A model generated the notes under the pieces. The model was not told the origin of the DNA, did no database searches, and was given only the letters and a program-made list of their open reading frames with translations. DNA of 64,000 bases, taken from NCBI RefSeq assembly GCF_014529535.1, contig NW_023503927.1, forward strand, positions 372,001 to 436,000, in the 5' to 3' direction. Position numbers and translations under genes: made by a program. Origin of the DNA: Bradysia coprophila. Lineage: Eukaryota; Arthropoda; Insecta; Diptera; Sciaridae. Position 1 is the first letter of the stretch. Each line of letters begins with the position of its first letter. Below, one piece after another: positions 48,157-58,832 of this stretch.

Positions 48157-50232
48157 ATGGAATTACACGTATCACCGAAAAAGCTTGAAGTTAAAGAGCT
48201 AAAAAACTTGGATATTATTAGAGCAATACTGTATGAGAAACAGAAATATATGGCTGAGAAAAAATGTAAAAGAGACCCCGGAGTTTCCGTTATTGCTGAT
48301 ATTTTAGCCACGAAAATTGAAACAATTTATCGAAAGCTCAATGGCAATATAATTGGGAAGGACAAAATAAAAAATAAAATCTGTGAAATTTACAAAGTTC
48401 GACAAAGTTTGCTGAAGTGTCCCCGAGCCGGACGGTATCATCCCAGTTTTGATGTTAAAATGGAGAATTATCGTCAATTAATGTTACTACCTTTGGATGT
48501 GTTTCGCAAACGTCTTATGCCGAAACGAAAAAAAAAAGTTTTGCATGGAAGAAAGAACCGGGACCGAATAGTAAACTTTCAACCAGGTATCACACATGAA
48601 GATCAACATGAATCTGAGTTTAGCAGTGATGATGGTGATGATGACGACAAGACTGACTTAAATTATGAGCCAACCGATAACAATTCATCGTCTAAAAAGA
48701 AAAAAGATTTGACTGAAATTATTGAAACTCAATGTCGTTACGGAGCATCTGGTAGATGCACATCGGCATTCGTTAACGCTACTCTTCGTGCATTTGGAAT
48801 TCCCGAAATTATAGATAAATCAAGGTTATCGAGGACTGAAAAAAGAAAGTTTTCAGAAGTTGATCAAGACATTACCAGTTTCGGCGGAGGTATATACTAC
48901 GACGGCCGTAAAGATCTTTCCATAACTCAAACACGAAAAATAGTTGAAAACGGAAAATATAAATATTACCGAGAAATTAAACGAGAGGAACACATCAGTA
49001 TAGTATCTCAACCAGAAGGAATTTTTCTTGGATATGTGCAGGTCAAGAAAAGCACTGCTAGACCAGTGTCTAAATCGATTATATCTTTATTGGAAAAACA
49101 AAATATTTTCAATCAATTGATGGCTCTTGGTAGCGATGGAACGAATACAAACGTTGGTCCGGATGGAGGAATCAATCACTTTATAGAAACGGAACTAGGG
49201 AGACCGCTTCACTGGTTCATATGTATGCTTCATTTAAATGAACTTCCTCTTAAAAGACTTATTGAAAAATTGGATGGGGCTACAACCAGCGAAAAAGGGT
49301 TTTCTGGTCCAGTTGGCAAAGCGCTGGCGAATGTGTCGAGTTCAGTCATAGTGAAATACAAGCGATTTAACAAAGCTGAAAAATTACCAGAAATGCCAGA
49401 ACCAGTTTTCAAGAAATTATCAAATGACCAAAAATATTTGTATAACATCGTAGGAGCGTTAATATCTGGACGATTTACTGAAAGTTTAAAGCGAATGAAA
49501 GTTGGTGCAATCAACCACAGTAGATGGTTAACTACAGCGTCTCGTATTTGCAAGCTTTTTGCATTAACTGAAGAACCGTCCGATACATTAAAAACGTTAA
49601 CCTTCTACATCGTAAATGTGTATGCTCCTACATGGTTCCATATAAAGAAACATGAACTTGCCGTGGACGGCCCGAAAAATTTGCATTTTCTAATCAGACG
49701 AAGTAATTTAATAGCCGATCAAACAGTGAAACAAATTGTACAAGAACGCATACAGTGGAATGCATTCTTTGGACATCCAGAAAATGTTTTGTTGGCTCAG
49801 CTATCTTCAAACAAAAAATCAGAGCGGTTGGATGCGGTTCTCAAAATATTAAAAATAAGAGAGAATCCTTCGAGTAATAAAATTCGACAATTCAGAGTTC
49901 CACTGATCAATTTTAATGCAAAGAAATGGACTGATATGATTGACTACGGAATGGGTAGCACAGAACCTCCATTTACCATTGGTATGACTGACGATCAATT
50001 GATTGAAATAATAGAACATCAACTTGAGGTTCCAAGATTTAAATGCCACACACAAATGGTCGAACGAGCAGTTAAAGAAGTGACGAGAGTTTCATTGAAA
50101 GCAATCGGTCATGAAAAAAGAAATTCTATGGTCAAAGCAACATTGATACACAGGGCAAAATATCCAAAATTGGACTCTGTAAAGGACCATTTAATTGAAA
50201 ACCGCAAAGAGAAATATCTGCCGAAAATTTAA
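48157..50232 (+). CDS. Candidate transposase of the giant transposon, hAT-like RNase H fold
   Basis: A single-exon frame of 691 aa sits next to the right terminal repeat. The N-terminal about 190 residues are basic, then acidic (SSDDGDDDDKTD), and probably hold the DNA-binding part, although no canonical BED finger is visible. The core begins ETQCRYGASGRCTSAFVNAT and includes YYDGRKDLSI, then LGSDGTNTNVGP (first acidic residue). About 31 residues later comes WFICMLHLNELPLKRL, a CxxH signature, and after that INHSRWLTTASRICKLF. D...CxxH...RW order and spacing resemble the hAT catalytic core, where RW(N/S)ST is typical. The 8-bp target duplication and TAG tips agree. Close relatives are, from memory, widespread unannotated arthropod multicopy proteins. 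The third acidic residue was not fixed. Confidence 0.65.
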   Translation: MELHVSPKKLEVKELKNLDIIRAILYEKQKYMAEKKCKRDPGVSVIADILATKIETIYRKLNGNIIGKDKIKNKICEIYKVRQSLLKCPRAGRYHPSFDVKMENYRQLMLLPLDVFRKRLMPKRKKKVLHGRKNRDRIVNFQPGITHEDQHESEFSSDDGDDDDKTDLNYEPTDNNSSSKKKKDLTEIIETQCRYGASGRCTSAFVNATLRAFGIPEIIDKSRLSRTEKRKFSEVDQDITSFGGGIYYDGRKDLSITQTRKIVENGKYKYYREIKREEHISIVSQPEGIFLGYVQVKKSTARPVSKSIISLLEKQNIFNQLMALGSDGTNTNVGPDGGINHFIETELGRPLHWFICMLHLNELPLKRLIEKLDGATTSEKGFSGPVGKALANVSSSVIVKYKRFNKAEKLPEMPEPVFKKLSNDQKYLYNIVGALISGRFTESLKRMKVGAINHSRWLTTASRICKLFALTEEPSDTLKTLTFYIVNVYAPTWFHIKKHELAVDGPKNLHFLIRRSNLIADQTVKQIVQERIQWNAFFGHPENVLLAQLSSNKKSERLDAVLKILKIRENPSSNKIRQFRVPLINFNAKKWTDMIDYGMGSTEPPFTIGMTDDQLIEIIEHQLEVPRFKCHTQMVERAVKEVTRVSLKAIGHEKRNSMVKATLIHRAKYPKLDSVKDHLIENRKEKYLPKI

Positions 50233-50404
50233 TGAATCCGCAACTATCAATTTTTTTTCTCATTAACTTGTGCATTTTCTGATTAATAAAAAAACCTCTT
50301 CTGCTGTTCAATTTGAGATCGTTTATATTCAGAAAATTTATTCATTTCCCTCAAGTTGAAAGTAAAAAATAACTACAGTACAATCAGGACGGACCGGTCT
50401 ATTG

Positions 50405-51143
50405 GAAATTGCTATTGAACAGTTTGGTAACAATTCTAAATTTCAACAGAGATCATCTTCAATTCAAGGCCGTTTGAAATGTCATCCACGTTAAAAAATC
50501 TCATGCAAATGAATGAATGAACGAAACATTTAACGAAACTTGAGTGAGGTTACATCTGAAAGTACCGTATCTTAATTGAAGATGATCTATTGCCTAGTTC
50601 ATAACAGAAATGAATGAAGTATAAAATTATGTGAGAACGTACGGCAAACCATAGAAAAACGTGGTCTTCTTTGGGTAATGCACACTGAAATACGAATATG
50701 TCTATGAAGACGTTAACGGCATTGCATTGGCAACCAATTGTTTGGTAGTGAGTCACAACTTTGAATAGTAGCAGAGGTTCGCAGAAATGGGCCCAAAGGT
50801 TGTGTGCAAACATCCGGCAAAACGTTGGCAGACTCAGTGTTAATTGTTTTATGCACGATTGTGCCTCCAAAAATTACAATGGCATTTTATTGGCAATCAA
50901 TGTTCTGTAAATGTACGTCGCTGTAATTCTTTCCACTGGAATTACAACACCAGACTAGTTTAAAGCGGCATGCAAATTGTTGGTGGGCTATGATGCACCA
51001 ACAATGTTCCACAAAATTCGCTGCATTGATATAACCAGTTTTGAGAAAAAAAATGCTGGTACATCATCCACACGGTAGTGGAACCGTATATCAGATATGT
51101 TACGTCCTGATATTTTACTTTTTTTTTATTTCGATCCACGCTA
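50405..51143 (-). repeat. Right terminal inverted repeat of the giant transposon
   Basis: Reverse complement of 36552-37157, lengthened by a 139-bp insertion (50450-50588). After that insertion the match resumes ('aaatttagaattgttaccaa') for about 45 bp, then ends. Confidence 0.85.
50450..50588. mobile_element. 139-bp MITE inserted in the right terminal repeat
   Basis: The ends AGATCATCTTCAATT and AATTGAAGATGATCT are perfect inverted repeats. The left terminal repeat lacks this block, which proves it arrived later. Confidence 0.8.
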
Positions 51144-51151
51144 CTCTCCAC

Positions 51152-51439
51152 TCCACCGTATGCAGAACCATCACAATGTCTATTTCAAGAGTCTGGATAT
51201 TTTCAATTTGCCGTTTAATCAATTCAAGGCGGCTGTAAAGAGTGCGTATCAGTTCTAAATGATGCCTCTAGTGATGGGATTTTTTATCCTGTATTTTTGA
51301 AATTTTTTCTTTGTTTTTATTTGAACTTTTTTCTGATGTTAATTTGTTTTTTTTTTAAATTATGCTCTCTCGATCATTGTATAATTGGGCGATAGCCTGT
51401 ACGTTCCTGATCGTTAAATAAATAAACATAAACATAAAC
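51152..51439 (+). mobile_element. 3' end of the split LINE: ORF2 C-terminus, 3' UTR and (AAACAT)n tail
   Basis: 51152-51246 continues the ORF2 frame (beginning LHRMQNHHNVYFKSLDIF) to a TAA stop. About 190 bp of T-rich 3' UTR end in 'aaataaataaacataaacat' plus 'aaac'. The minisatellite resumes at 51440. Confidence 0.85.
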
Positions 51440-52009
51440 AATCAACCGCCAGTTGAATACAATCAACCGTCCGTTGAATACAATCAACCGCCAGTTGAAT
51501 AGAACCAACCGCCAGTTGAATATAACCAACCGCCACTTGAATATAACCAACCGCCCGTTGAATATAACCAAACGCCCGTTGAATATAACCAACCGCCCGT
51601 TGAATATAACCAACCGCCCGTTGAATATAACCAACCGCCCGTTGAATATAACCAACCGCCCGTTGAATATAACCAACCGCCGGTTGAATATAACCAACCG
51701 CCAGTTAAATATAACCAACCGCCAGTTGAATATAACCAACTGCCAGTTGAATATAACCAACCGCCCGTTGAATATAACCAACCGCCAGTTGAATATAACC
51801 AACCGCCAGTTGAATATAACCAACCGCCCGTTGAATATAACCAACCGCCCGTTGAATATAACCAACCGCCCGTTGAATATAATCAACCGCCAGTTGAATA
51901 TAATCAACCGCCAGTGCAATACAATCAACCGCCCGATGAATATCATCAACTGTCACTTGAATATCATCAACCGTCAGTCAAATATAATCGACCGTCTGTC
52001 AGTTGACAA
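51440..52009. repeat. 21-bp minisatellite, right-hand part (about 27 units) with a gene-like terminus
   Basis: Same unit as 29019-33069, displaced by the LINE. In the (EYNQPPV) frame one stop (TAG near 51499) is seen. The last units diverge gradually to PDEYHQLSLEYHQPSVKYN, then RPSVS, and end at TGA (52007-52009). Degenerate terminal units followed by a stop are what the C-terminus of a repetitive protein gene would look like. Confidence 0.85.
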
Positions 52010-52036
52010 ATTTTGAATTCATAATTACACGGGTGT

Positions 52037-52165
52037 ATTATATATTATGTACCTGTTGCCAAAATTGGTATTTTGACGTGTAGGACATTATTGCCCTAGC
52101 CGAAGGCGTGGGCCATAATGCCTACACGTCAAAATAACAGTTTGGCAATAGGTGCATATCATATT
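52037..52165. mobile_element. Hairpin MITE of about 129 bp
   Basis: 'gtacctgttgccaaaattgg', 'tattttgacgtgtagg' and 'cattattgcccta' are mirrored by 'gggccataatg', 'cctacacgtcaaaata' and 'gtttggcaataggtgc'. Confidence 0.7.
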
Positions 52166-52239
52166 TTATCTGTCGAGAACCGATATATTGTAAATTGCAT
52201 TTAAATATGAACTTCCCACCTTCTCTCATGATGTAAAAG

Positions 52240-55200
52240 TAGTAGAGGTCCTTGTAGAACAAAAGTCATAAAAATAGTTCACTTTATAGTAGAATGGTGA
52301 GCTTTGGACCAGTGATTAATATTGGTAGCCTGAGTCCAAAAAGATTAACACCCCTCAAAAAACCCCACCCCACACCCCAACACCCCTCACCAAAGATTTT
52401 AGTGTAAGGGTTTCTTCAATGAATTATTGTGAAGCGCCTGTCAATGCTAGACTGTCGATATTTGGCTTAAACGAAAGGTAAAGGTTCATACTTTTTTTAT
52501 ATGACCAAACGCTTTTCAATTTTTCATTTTCCACATCAATTTTCCGAGCTTTCCATGAAAATCTATGAAATCTCAAATATAAAGGGTGGTGAATAAGTTA
52601 AAAAAGTTTTTGTGCATACTTCCTTCTGCAATATGGTTCTTCAATGACTTCTTCGCTAATTTGACGAAAAAAAATTAAATAATGTGTCATAGACTTGGAG
52701 ATAAGCTCAGTTTTCCACCGCCGGAAAATTTCATTGAAATACTTTTTTACATATAACTGATGAAATATGCGAGCTGTGTCATTGAATTTGCGAGATTATC
52801 ATAGGATAGTTTATTGACGCATTTATTGAACTCTAGGAGAAGCCAATACACCATTAACCTCAAGTCACCCACCTCCCACTCTCCTATTATTGAACAAATT
52901 GTAGAAAAATTTTAAAATAGAAAGCAGACTATTTTTGAACTTACAAATTTACGCTGTAAATGTTTGGGATATTGCCTGCAATACCTTTTTCAAGTGGACA
53001 GTGGAAATAATTAAGAGTAAGTATGTAAGATACTACATTTTCAAATGAATATTTGATTACACTGCAAAAATGCTGCAGTGGCAGTTTCTGTCTAGGCCGA
53101 TGCAATTCGACACCGTTGCATGCAACACAGTGCTATTTGACACCGGTGACGAATAACCAGACAACACAGTGCATGCTATTTGCATCTGGTGTCGATTAGC
53201 CACGTAACACAGTAGATGCTAATTGACACTGGTGTCGATTAGCTAGGCAACACAGCTGATGCTATTCGACACCAACCTTTGAGACGCAGAAATAAATACC
53301 ACATTATCTGGTTTAATTATTTTGATATCTTTTGTAAATGAAGCTTCTGGTAGCACTACTGCAATTTAGTGGCGGTGAGCCTAGCTCCCTTTCTATTCTC
53401 TTCAAGAATTAGGAAGTGTTTGCGTCTAAAAGATTCATATGTCGAGAGCTCACGTTTAATTTTTAAGTTTTTTAATTATAAGTATTAATAACATCCTCTT
53501 TATTTTATTTACAACTGACGTATTGGAACATTACCATTGAGAAGCTCGTTACTATCTGATTTGCTTTACAATCAAAAATACTCGTCTGATACCCATCGTA
53601 ATAAAAGTATCTACATTTTCATAACAAAATACGTTAGATTATCTTGATTCTGGACACTCTGTCACTCTCTCGCCAGTGGCTTTTGTGCCAGGCTTCAGCT
53701 GTTATGTTGGTTCAATGCAGAGAAACGTTACGTTCGGACAGGCTAGTTTTTGAAATATAAGACTGGACTAAATGTTACAGGCTGTGTCAATTTCAATGAT
53801 AGGGACAATCTTGTCTTACCAGCTATCAATAGTGAAGACCTAAGCCGTCAGCCATCGCCTTAGGACTGCGAGGTATGCTTTTAAGGTCCTATAGATTAGC
53901 TAGTCATAGTATGACTGTCATACGTACCCATTTGCTCGCCTGGAGTAAGGCAATGGTTTTAGTTGGAGATGAGCTGTGGGTACTAGTGGTACACCAGATG
54001 TTTGGAGATGCGAGTAGATTATTTTGTTCATAGAAAGTTTGATGGAATCATCTCCATGGTTGGTTTTGTTTATTGGTCTGATGCGGCAAAATTTAAAAGA
54101 AAGTTGATTGTTCTACTTCGCTATAATCATCTCCAAGCATCTACCATTTTCAAAAGCAGTTAAGTCCACTGCCCATATAGACCGTGAGACAGAAAGGGAC
54201 AACTATATTTCCTCTACCTACGTTAGAAGAGTTAAGAGAATGGTGGACTTTACTGCTTTTGATAAAACACTCTTCCTATAATCTCACTATCTAATGTCCA
54301 ACGGATTCAAGATTTTTAGGATGACAGGGTAGTACAAAAGATCACAAGATCTGTGTGCATCGATCAAAAATGATTGGTAAATCTAACATATTGACTCATA
54401 AATGATATCAAAATAATTAAACCACATAATGTGGAATGTGAGTGATAATTGCTGAATGTGGGACATTTAAATCATTTTTACTACGTAGACAGAAACTGCC
54501 TCTGGAGCATTTTTGCAGTGTAATCAAATATTCATTTGAAAATGTAGTATCTTACATACTTACTCTTAATTATTTCCACTGTCCACTTGAAAAAGGTATT
54601 GCAGGCAATATCCCAAACATTTACAGCGTAAATTTGTAAGTTCAAAAATAGTCTGCTTTCTATTTTAAAATTTTTCTACAATTTGTTCAATAATAGGAGA
54701 GTGGGAGGTGGGTGACTTGAGGTTAATGGTGTATTGGCTTCTCCTAGAGTTCAATAAATGCGTCAATAAACTATCCTATGATAATCTCGCAAATTTAATG
54801 ACACAGCTCGCATATTTCATCAGTTATATGTAAAAAAGTATTTCAATGAAATTTTCCGGCGGTGGAAAACTGAGCTTATCTCCAAGTCTATGACACATTA
54901 TTTAATTTTTTTTCGTCAAATTAGCGAAGAAGTCTTTGGATAACCATATTGCAGAAGGAAGTATGCACAAAAACTTTTTTAACTTATTCACCACCCTTTA
55001 TATTTGAGATTTCATAGATTTTCATGGAAAGCTCGGAAAATTGATGTGGAAAATGAAAAATTGAAAAGCGTTTGGTCATATAAAAAAAGTATGAACCTTT
55101 ACCTTTCGTTTAAGCCCCATATCGACAGTCTAGTATTGACAGGCGCATCACAATAATTCATTGAAGTGACCCTTACACTAAAATCTTTGGTGAGGGGTGT

Positions 55201-55329
55201 TGGGGTGTGGGGTGGGGTTTTTTGAGGGGTGTTAATCTTTTTGGACTCAGGCTACCAATATCAATCACTGGTCCAAAGCTCACCATTCTACTATAAAGTG
55301 AACTATTTTTATGCTAAGGACCTCTACTA
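52240..55329. mobile_element. 3.1-kb foldback transposon with arms of about 850 bp
   Basis: The tips are TAGTAGAGGTCCTT and its complement (AAGGACCTCTACTA, split at 55318-55329). Arms 52240-53094 and 54485-55329 are near-identical inverted copies with a few indels (for example the left has about 8 extra bases near 52255). AAG flanks both sides, a possible short target duplication. The 1.4-kb centre has no convincing gene but contains a 44-bp tandem repeat (53121-53275). Probably non-autonomous. Confidence 0.85.
53121..53275. repeat. 44-bp tandem repeat, about 3.5 units
   Basis: The unit is built on ACACAGT-GATGCTATT-GACACCGGTGTCGATTAGCC, containing the palindrome GACACCGGTGTC. Units differ by small indels. 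Inside the foldback element's centre. Confidence 0.65.
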
Positions 55330-55561
55330 AAGAGCAATGTCAAATCGACGCAGTATGCTTTTCTCTCGCATTTAATTTTTAAGATAGAAAGAAAACAGGT
55401 GAAGCAACTTAACCACACTTACAACGTGTTTATTTGGAAGGTAAACAAAATGGAAGTGAACACACAACTATTTTCGTTGAATTGCAATTTTTGTCAGCCA
55501 AAGGAACTCCACACCAATTTATAACGATGCACGTCAAATTGGTGCCGAAAATGTAAATGAT

Positions 55562-56670
55562 TTGATGGACAACCTGTGGAAAATTATCTTCGAAAGTGGA
55601 CATCTAGAAAGAGAAGTTATTGTCGAAGGGGAATCGGTCGCTTGGAGTGCTGATATTCCGGTTGCTGAACACAACCAAATTGACAAATTTGCGGAAATCT
55701 TCGATGTACATGGGCGGCGTAACTATACACCATCGTCTATCAGTACGGATCTGCTGGCCAGTTTACGGATCAAACCTGTGCATGTCACCGTATATGTTCT
55801 AAAGAAAAGTCTGCTCGATCCAGCCGTAAGAGACCGGTCAGCTGCAGTAGCAAACCAACTTATTGATGAAGTAATTGCTAAATTGAAGAATAATCACTCG
55901 CATCATCTTCAATCAACAATTTGAAACACTCGATGGACCATCTGACTCAGTCATTAGCCTCTAATTTGAGCGACTTCACGAACGGATTTAGGATAATATC
56001 AGAAAACCTTGTTGCAAATATAACCAGCCGGAGCAATCCGAATGAATCGTCAAACGTGTCAAGTCTATTATCAGTACAAGGGAGTGGATCGAAAAACAAC
56101 AAAAAGCGACAACGCGATGAATCTGACGAGAATTCATTGCCACAAAAGAGAATAATTTTGGGATCTAACATGAGAGACAGATCCATTGCTGCTGTCGATT
56201 CTTCTATGGACAACGTCGTGAGAAATAGCGAACGCCGTAAAAGTGTTGTTGTTTCGAATATTGCACATAACATCACTGCTGAATACTTAACGTCATACAT
56301 AGCAGCGGAGTTAAACGTTGCAATGGAATCGATTCGTGTCACACCTGTCAACAGTAAATCAACGAGAATCAACGCACTGCAATATAGAGTATCAGCGCCC
56401 GAAAGAAATTTCAATGCTCTTATGTCACCTGAAACATGGCCAAATAGTGTTAGAATCCGTGAATATGTGTTCAAGTACCAGAATAAGAATGCAACATCGA
56501 TGAACCATTTTTTAGAGAAACGAACAATGAGCCAACAACGCCAAGATTCTATTGTCAGCACGCAAGCCCCAAACGATCATTCAACGTCTCCAGCCTCCAC
56601 GATGTGTATAAACGAGGAAATGTCAGAATCGGAAATGGATCCTGCGAAAGTGTCCGAACTGACCGAATAA
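55562..56670 (+). pseudogene. LINE ORF1 (nucleic-acid-binding protein), frameshifted
   Basis: The first frame (to 55924) includes ISTDLLASLRIKPVHVTVYV. The second (from about 55921 to 56670) includes coiled-coil-like MDHLTQSLASNLSDFTNGF, the basic NNKKRQRDESDE, and an RRM-like/ORF1 C-terminal block with SVVVSNIAHNITAEYLTSYI, NALQYRVSAPERNF and WPNSVRIREYVFKYQN. One base change of frame near 55920 breaks it. LINE ORF1 proteins bind the element RNA. The stop TAA overlaps the ORF2 ATG as TAATG (56668-56672). Confidence 0.75.
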
Positions 56671-58832
56671 TGTCCAGCCAAGATTTTATTGACGCTACCA
56701 CTCTCAGTGGTCTAATTGACAACCAGGATAAAATCGTCTCTGTTTTATCACCTGTGCTACCCACCGATTCGTTTGACACCTGTGACGCTAGTCCTGAACC
56801 AGGACCTGAGAATTCATCGACAACCGATAACAGATCGCGCATAGTAATCTGTCCACCTATTAACCATCATGTGACTGATACACTTCATCAGCCGTCCGAA
56901 CTTTCGCCGAATGTTGTTTTATCAACGAATGCATCGAAGCACCGTCGTCACACTTCAATTTTGTATCAGAATGTCCGCGGTCTGCGCACGAAAACAAAGG
57001 AATTCAAATTGTCGTCGACCGGATGCGATCATGACGCCCTAGCTTTGACTGAGACTGGCCTACATCCTGGTATTAACGACGGTGAGTTATTTTTGTGTTC
57101 ACAGATGTGATAGGTCAGAGTTAAATAGTAACCATGCGAGGTTTGGTGGTGTGCTAGTGGCTGTCAAGTCTTATATCCCGAGTGAAAAAGTTGTCGTTCC
57201 GCATGTTGATGATGTGGAGCTCTTGACCGTTAGAATGCGATTTCATAATGTGTCTGTATACGTGTGCTGTGCGTATATACCGTCTTGCTCTCCCGTGGCA
57301 GTCTATCACCGTTATGCTGAGGCTTTGCAGCAGATTATTGACTTCATTGATTTAAATGTTGAAGACAGGCTTTGTGTCTTAGGAGACTTTAATATGACTA
57401 ATGTGGATTGGGTTCCTTGTCCTGTCGACGATGGCTCCGTGTCAGATGGTATGACGCATGCGGCGAATGTTCTGTTGCCTTGTGATATTGACACGAGCGC
57501 CCACGCTGATGTTATATATTGCCTGTTGGGATCCGGATTGAGCCAGGTCAATAGTGTTCGCAATTTCCAGCAGAGACTGCTAGACCTCGTTTTTTGTAGC
57601 GACCCGTGTGAAGTTACCGTTACCGCGTCCGCTTCTCCTCTCGTTAAAGAAGACGACTATCACAAGCCTATCGTTGTTGATTTTGACTCGTACGCGGTTG
57701 AGTCCGTTACTTTTGATGCTGATGTGAATGAATATAACTTTAGAAGAGCCGACTTTGTCGGTCTCGACGGCTATTTGTCGTCGATTAACTGGGAAGAAGA
57801 ATTGACTGGCGATGACGTCGACGTTTTAGTTGATCGCTTTTATGAGTTGCTGGCTGTCGGATTTGCGCGTTGTGTTCCGCTTAAGAGGAAGTCGTCTGGT
57901 TCGCACCCTCCTTGGTATAGTGCAACGCTCTTGAGTTTGAAAAATAAGCGTAGCCGTGCCCACAAGCGTTACAGAGAGTCGGGTGATCGGAACAGTTTTA
58001 TCGAGTTTTGCTCTCTGAGGAACCGATTTGACGCTGCACAGTCTCGTGCCTTTCAGTCGTATCTGGATAAGACGCAACAGGATTTGGCTGTTGACCCGTC
58101 AAAGTTTTGGAAATACGTGAATGATTTGCGCAGAACGTCTTCTTACCCTGGCCTAATGCATAGAGGGAACGACCGTACAACGGATATGCAGAGAAAATGC
58201 GATCTCTTCGCGGATTTCTTTAGTGACGTGTTCGTTAGTGATGCAGCTACGACTAACCGGACTTTTGGCTTGGCAAAAAGTGTCGATATTGGATCGATGA
58301 CGTTAGACGAACGACAAGTCAGTGACGCGCTGAAAGGTATTGATACGACGAAAGGTGACGGCCCTGACAATATTTCGCCTCTCCTGTTAAAGAATTGCGC
58401 TGATGTGTTGTGTTCACCGTTGCTCCGCATTTTTAACTTGTCGTTGGTTAGCCACTTTCCAAATCGCTGGAAAGAGTCGTATGTTGTCCCGGTTTTTAAA
58501 AGTGGTTCGAAGTCTGACGTTGAGTGCTATCGTGGTGTAGCAATACTGCCGACATTTGGTAAGCTCTTTGAGTCCACTGTGTATGTAAGGTTTTGACCGT
58601 TAAGTTCAAGAAAGTGATTTCGTTGTCGCAACATGGCTTCATGAAAGGTCGCTCTGCTTCTACCAACCTTTTGGAGTTTGTCAGCGAAGCTGTTCGTGTG
58701 GTAGAGCGTGGTCATCAGGTCGATGTGTTGTATACTGACGTGCAGAAGGCATTTGATAGTGTGAGACACGATCTTCTGATTTGCAAGCTGAGTGAACTTG
58801 GGATGCACTCATCGATGTTGCAATGGTTACGG
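56670..58832 (+). pseudogene. LINE ORF2: endonuclease and partial RT, two frameshifts, truncated
   Basis: It starts at ATG 56670 within TAATG. The endonuclease shows SILYQNVRGLRTKTKEF, ALTETGL, ARFGGVLVAVKSY and LCVLGDFNMTNVDW. Frames change near 57085-57107 and near 58594. RT is present up to ECYRGVAILPTFGKLFESTV, HGFMKGRSASTNLLEF, YTDVQKAFDSVRHDL and MLQWLR. The catalytic FADD block is missing because the LTR element interrupts at 58832. Confidence 0.85.

Larger units (their letters stand above)
36552..51143 (+). mobile_element. 14,592-bp hAT-like DNA transposon with about 600-bp inverted ends and gene cargo
   Basis: The tips are TAGCGTGGATCG and CGATCCACGCTA. CTCTCCAC is duplicated on both sides (36544-36551 and 51144-51151). 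Deleting the element plus one duplicate restores the LINE ORF2 frame, so this was one insertion event. The duplication fits the hAT pattern nTnnnnAn. Inside are, left to right: a terminal repeat; an L22e-like gene (-); a hairpin-repeat array; a DUF4806 gene (+); a foldback MITE; a 691-aa transposase candidate (+); and the opposite terminal repeat. Typical hAT elements are 2-5 kb with ends of 10-30 bp, so size, terminal-repeat length and cargo are all unusual. Confidence 0.85.
55450..58832 (+). mobile_element. Second non-LTR retrotransposon, 3' part cut off by an LTR element
   Basis: ORF1 (55562-56670) and ORF2 (56670-58832) are in the order usual for jockey/CR1-type elements. The 5' boundary is uncertain (between 55330 and 55460). 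The 3' end stops abruptly at 58832, inside the RT domain, where the LTR of the next element begins. Several frameshifts show it is dead. Confidence 0.85.

Noticed and set aside
36552..51143. A Maverick/Polinton, suggested by 14.6 kb length and long ends
   Set aside because: No protein-primed DNA polymerase, integrase, ATPase or capsid frame; tips are TAG not AG..CT, and the duplication is 8 bp not 6.
55947..56561. 204-codon minus-strand ORF
   Set aside because: Antisense to LINE ORF1, which has clear family features on the plus strand.
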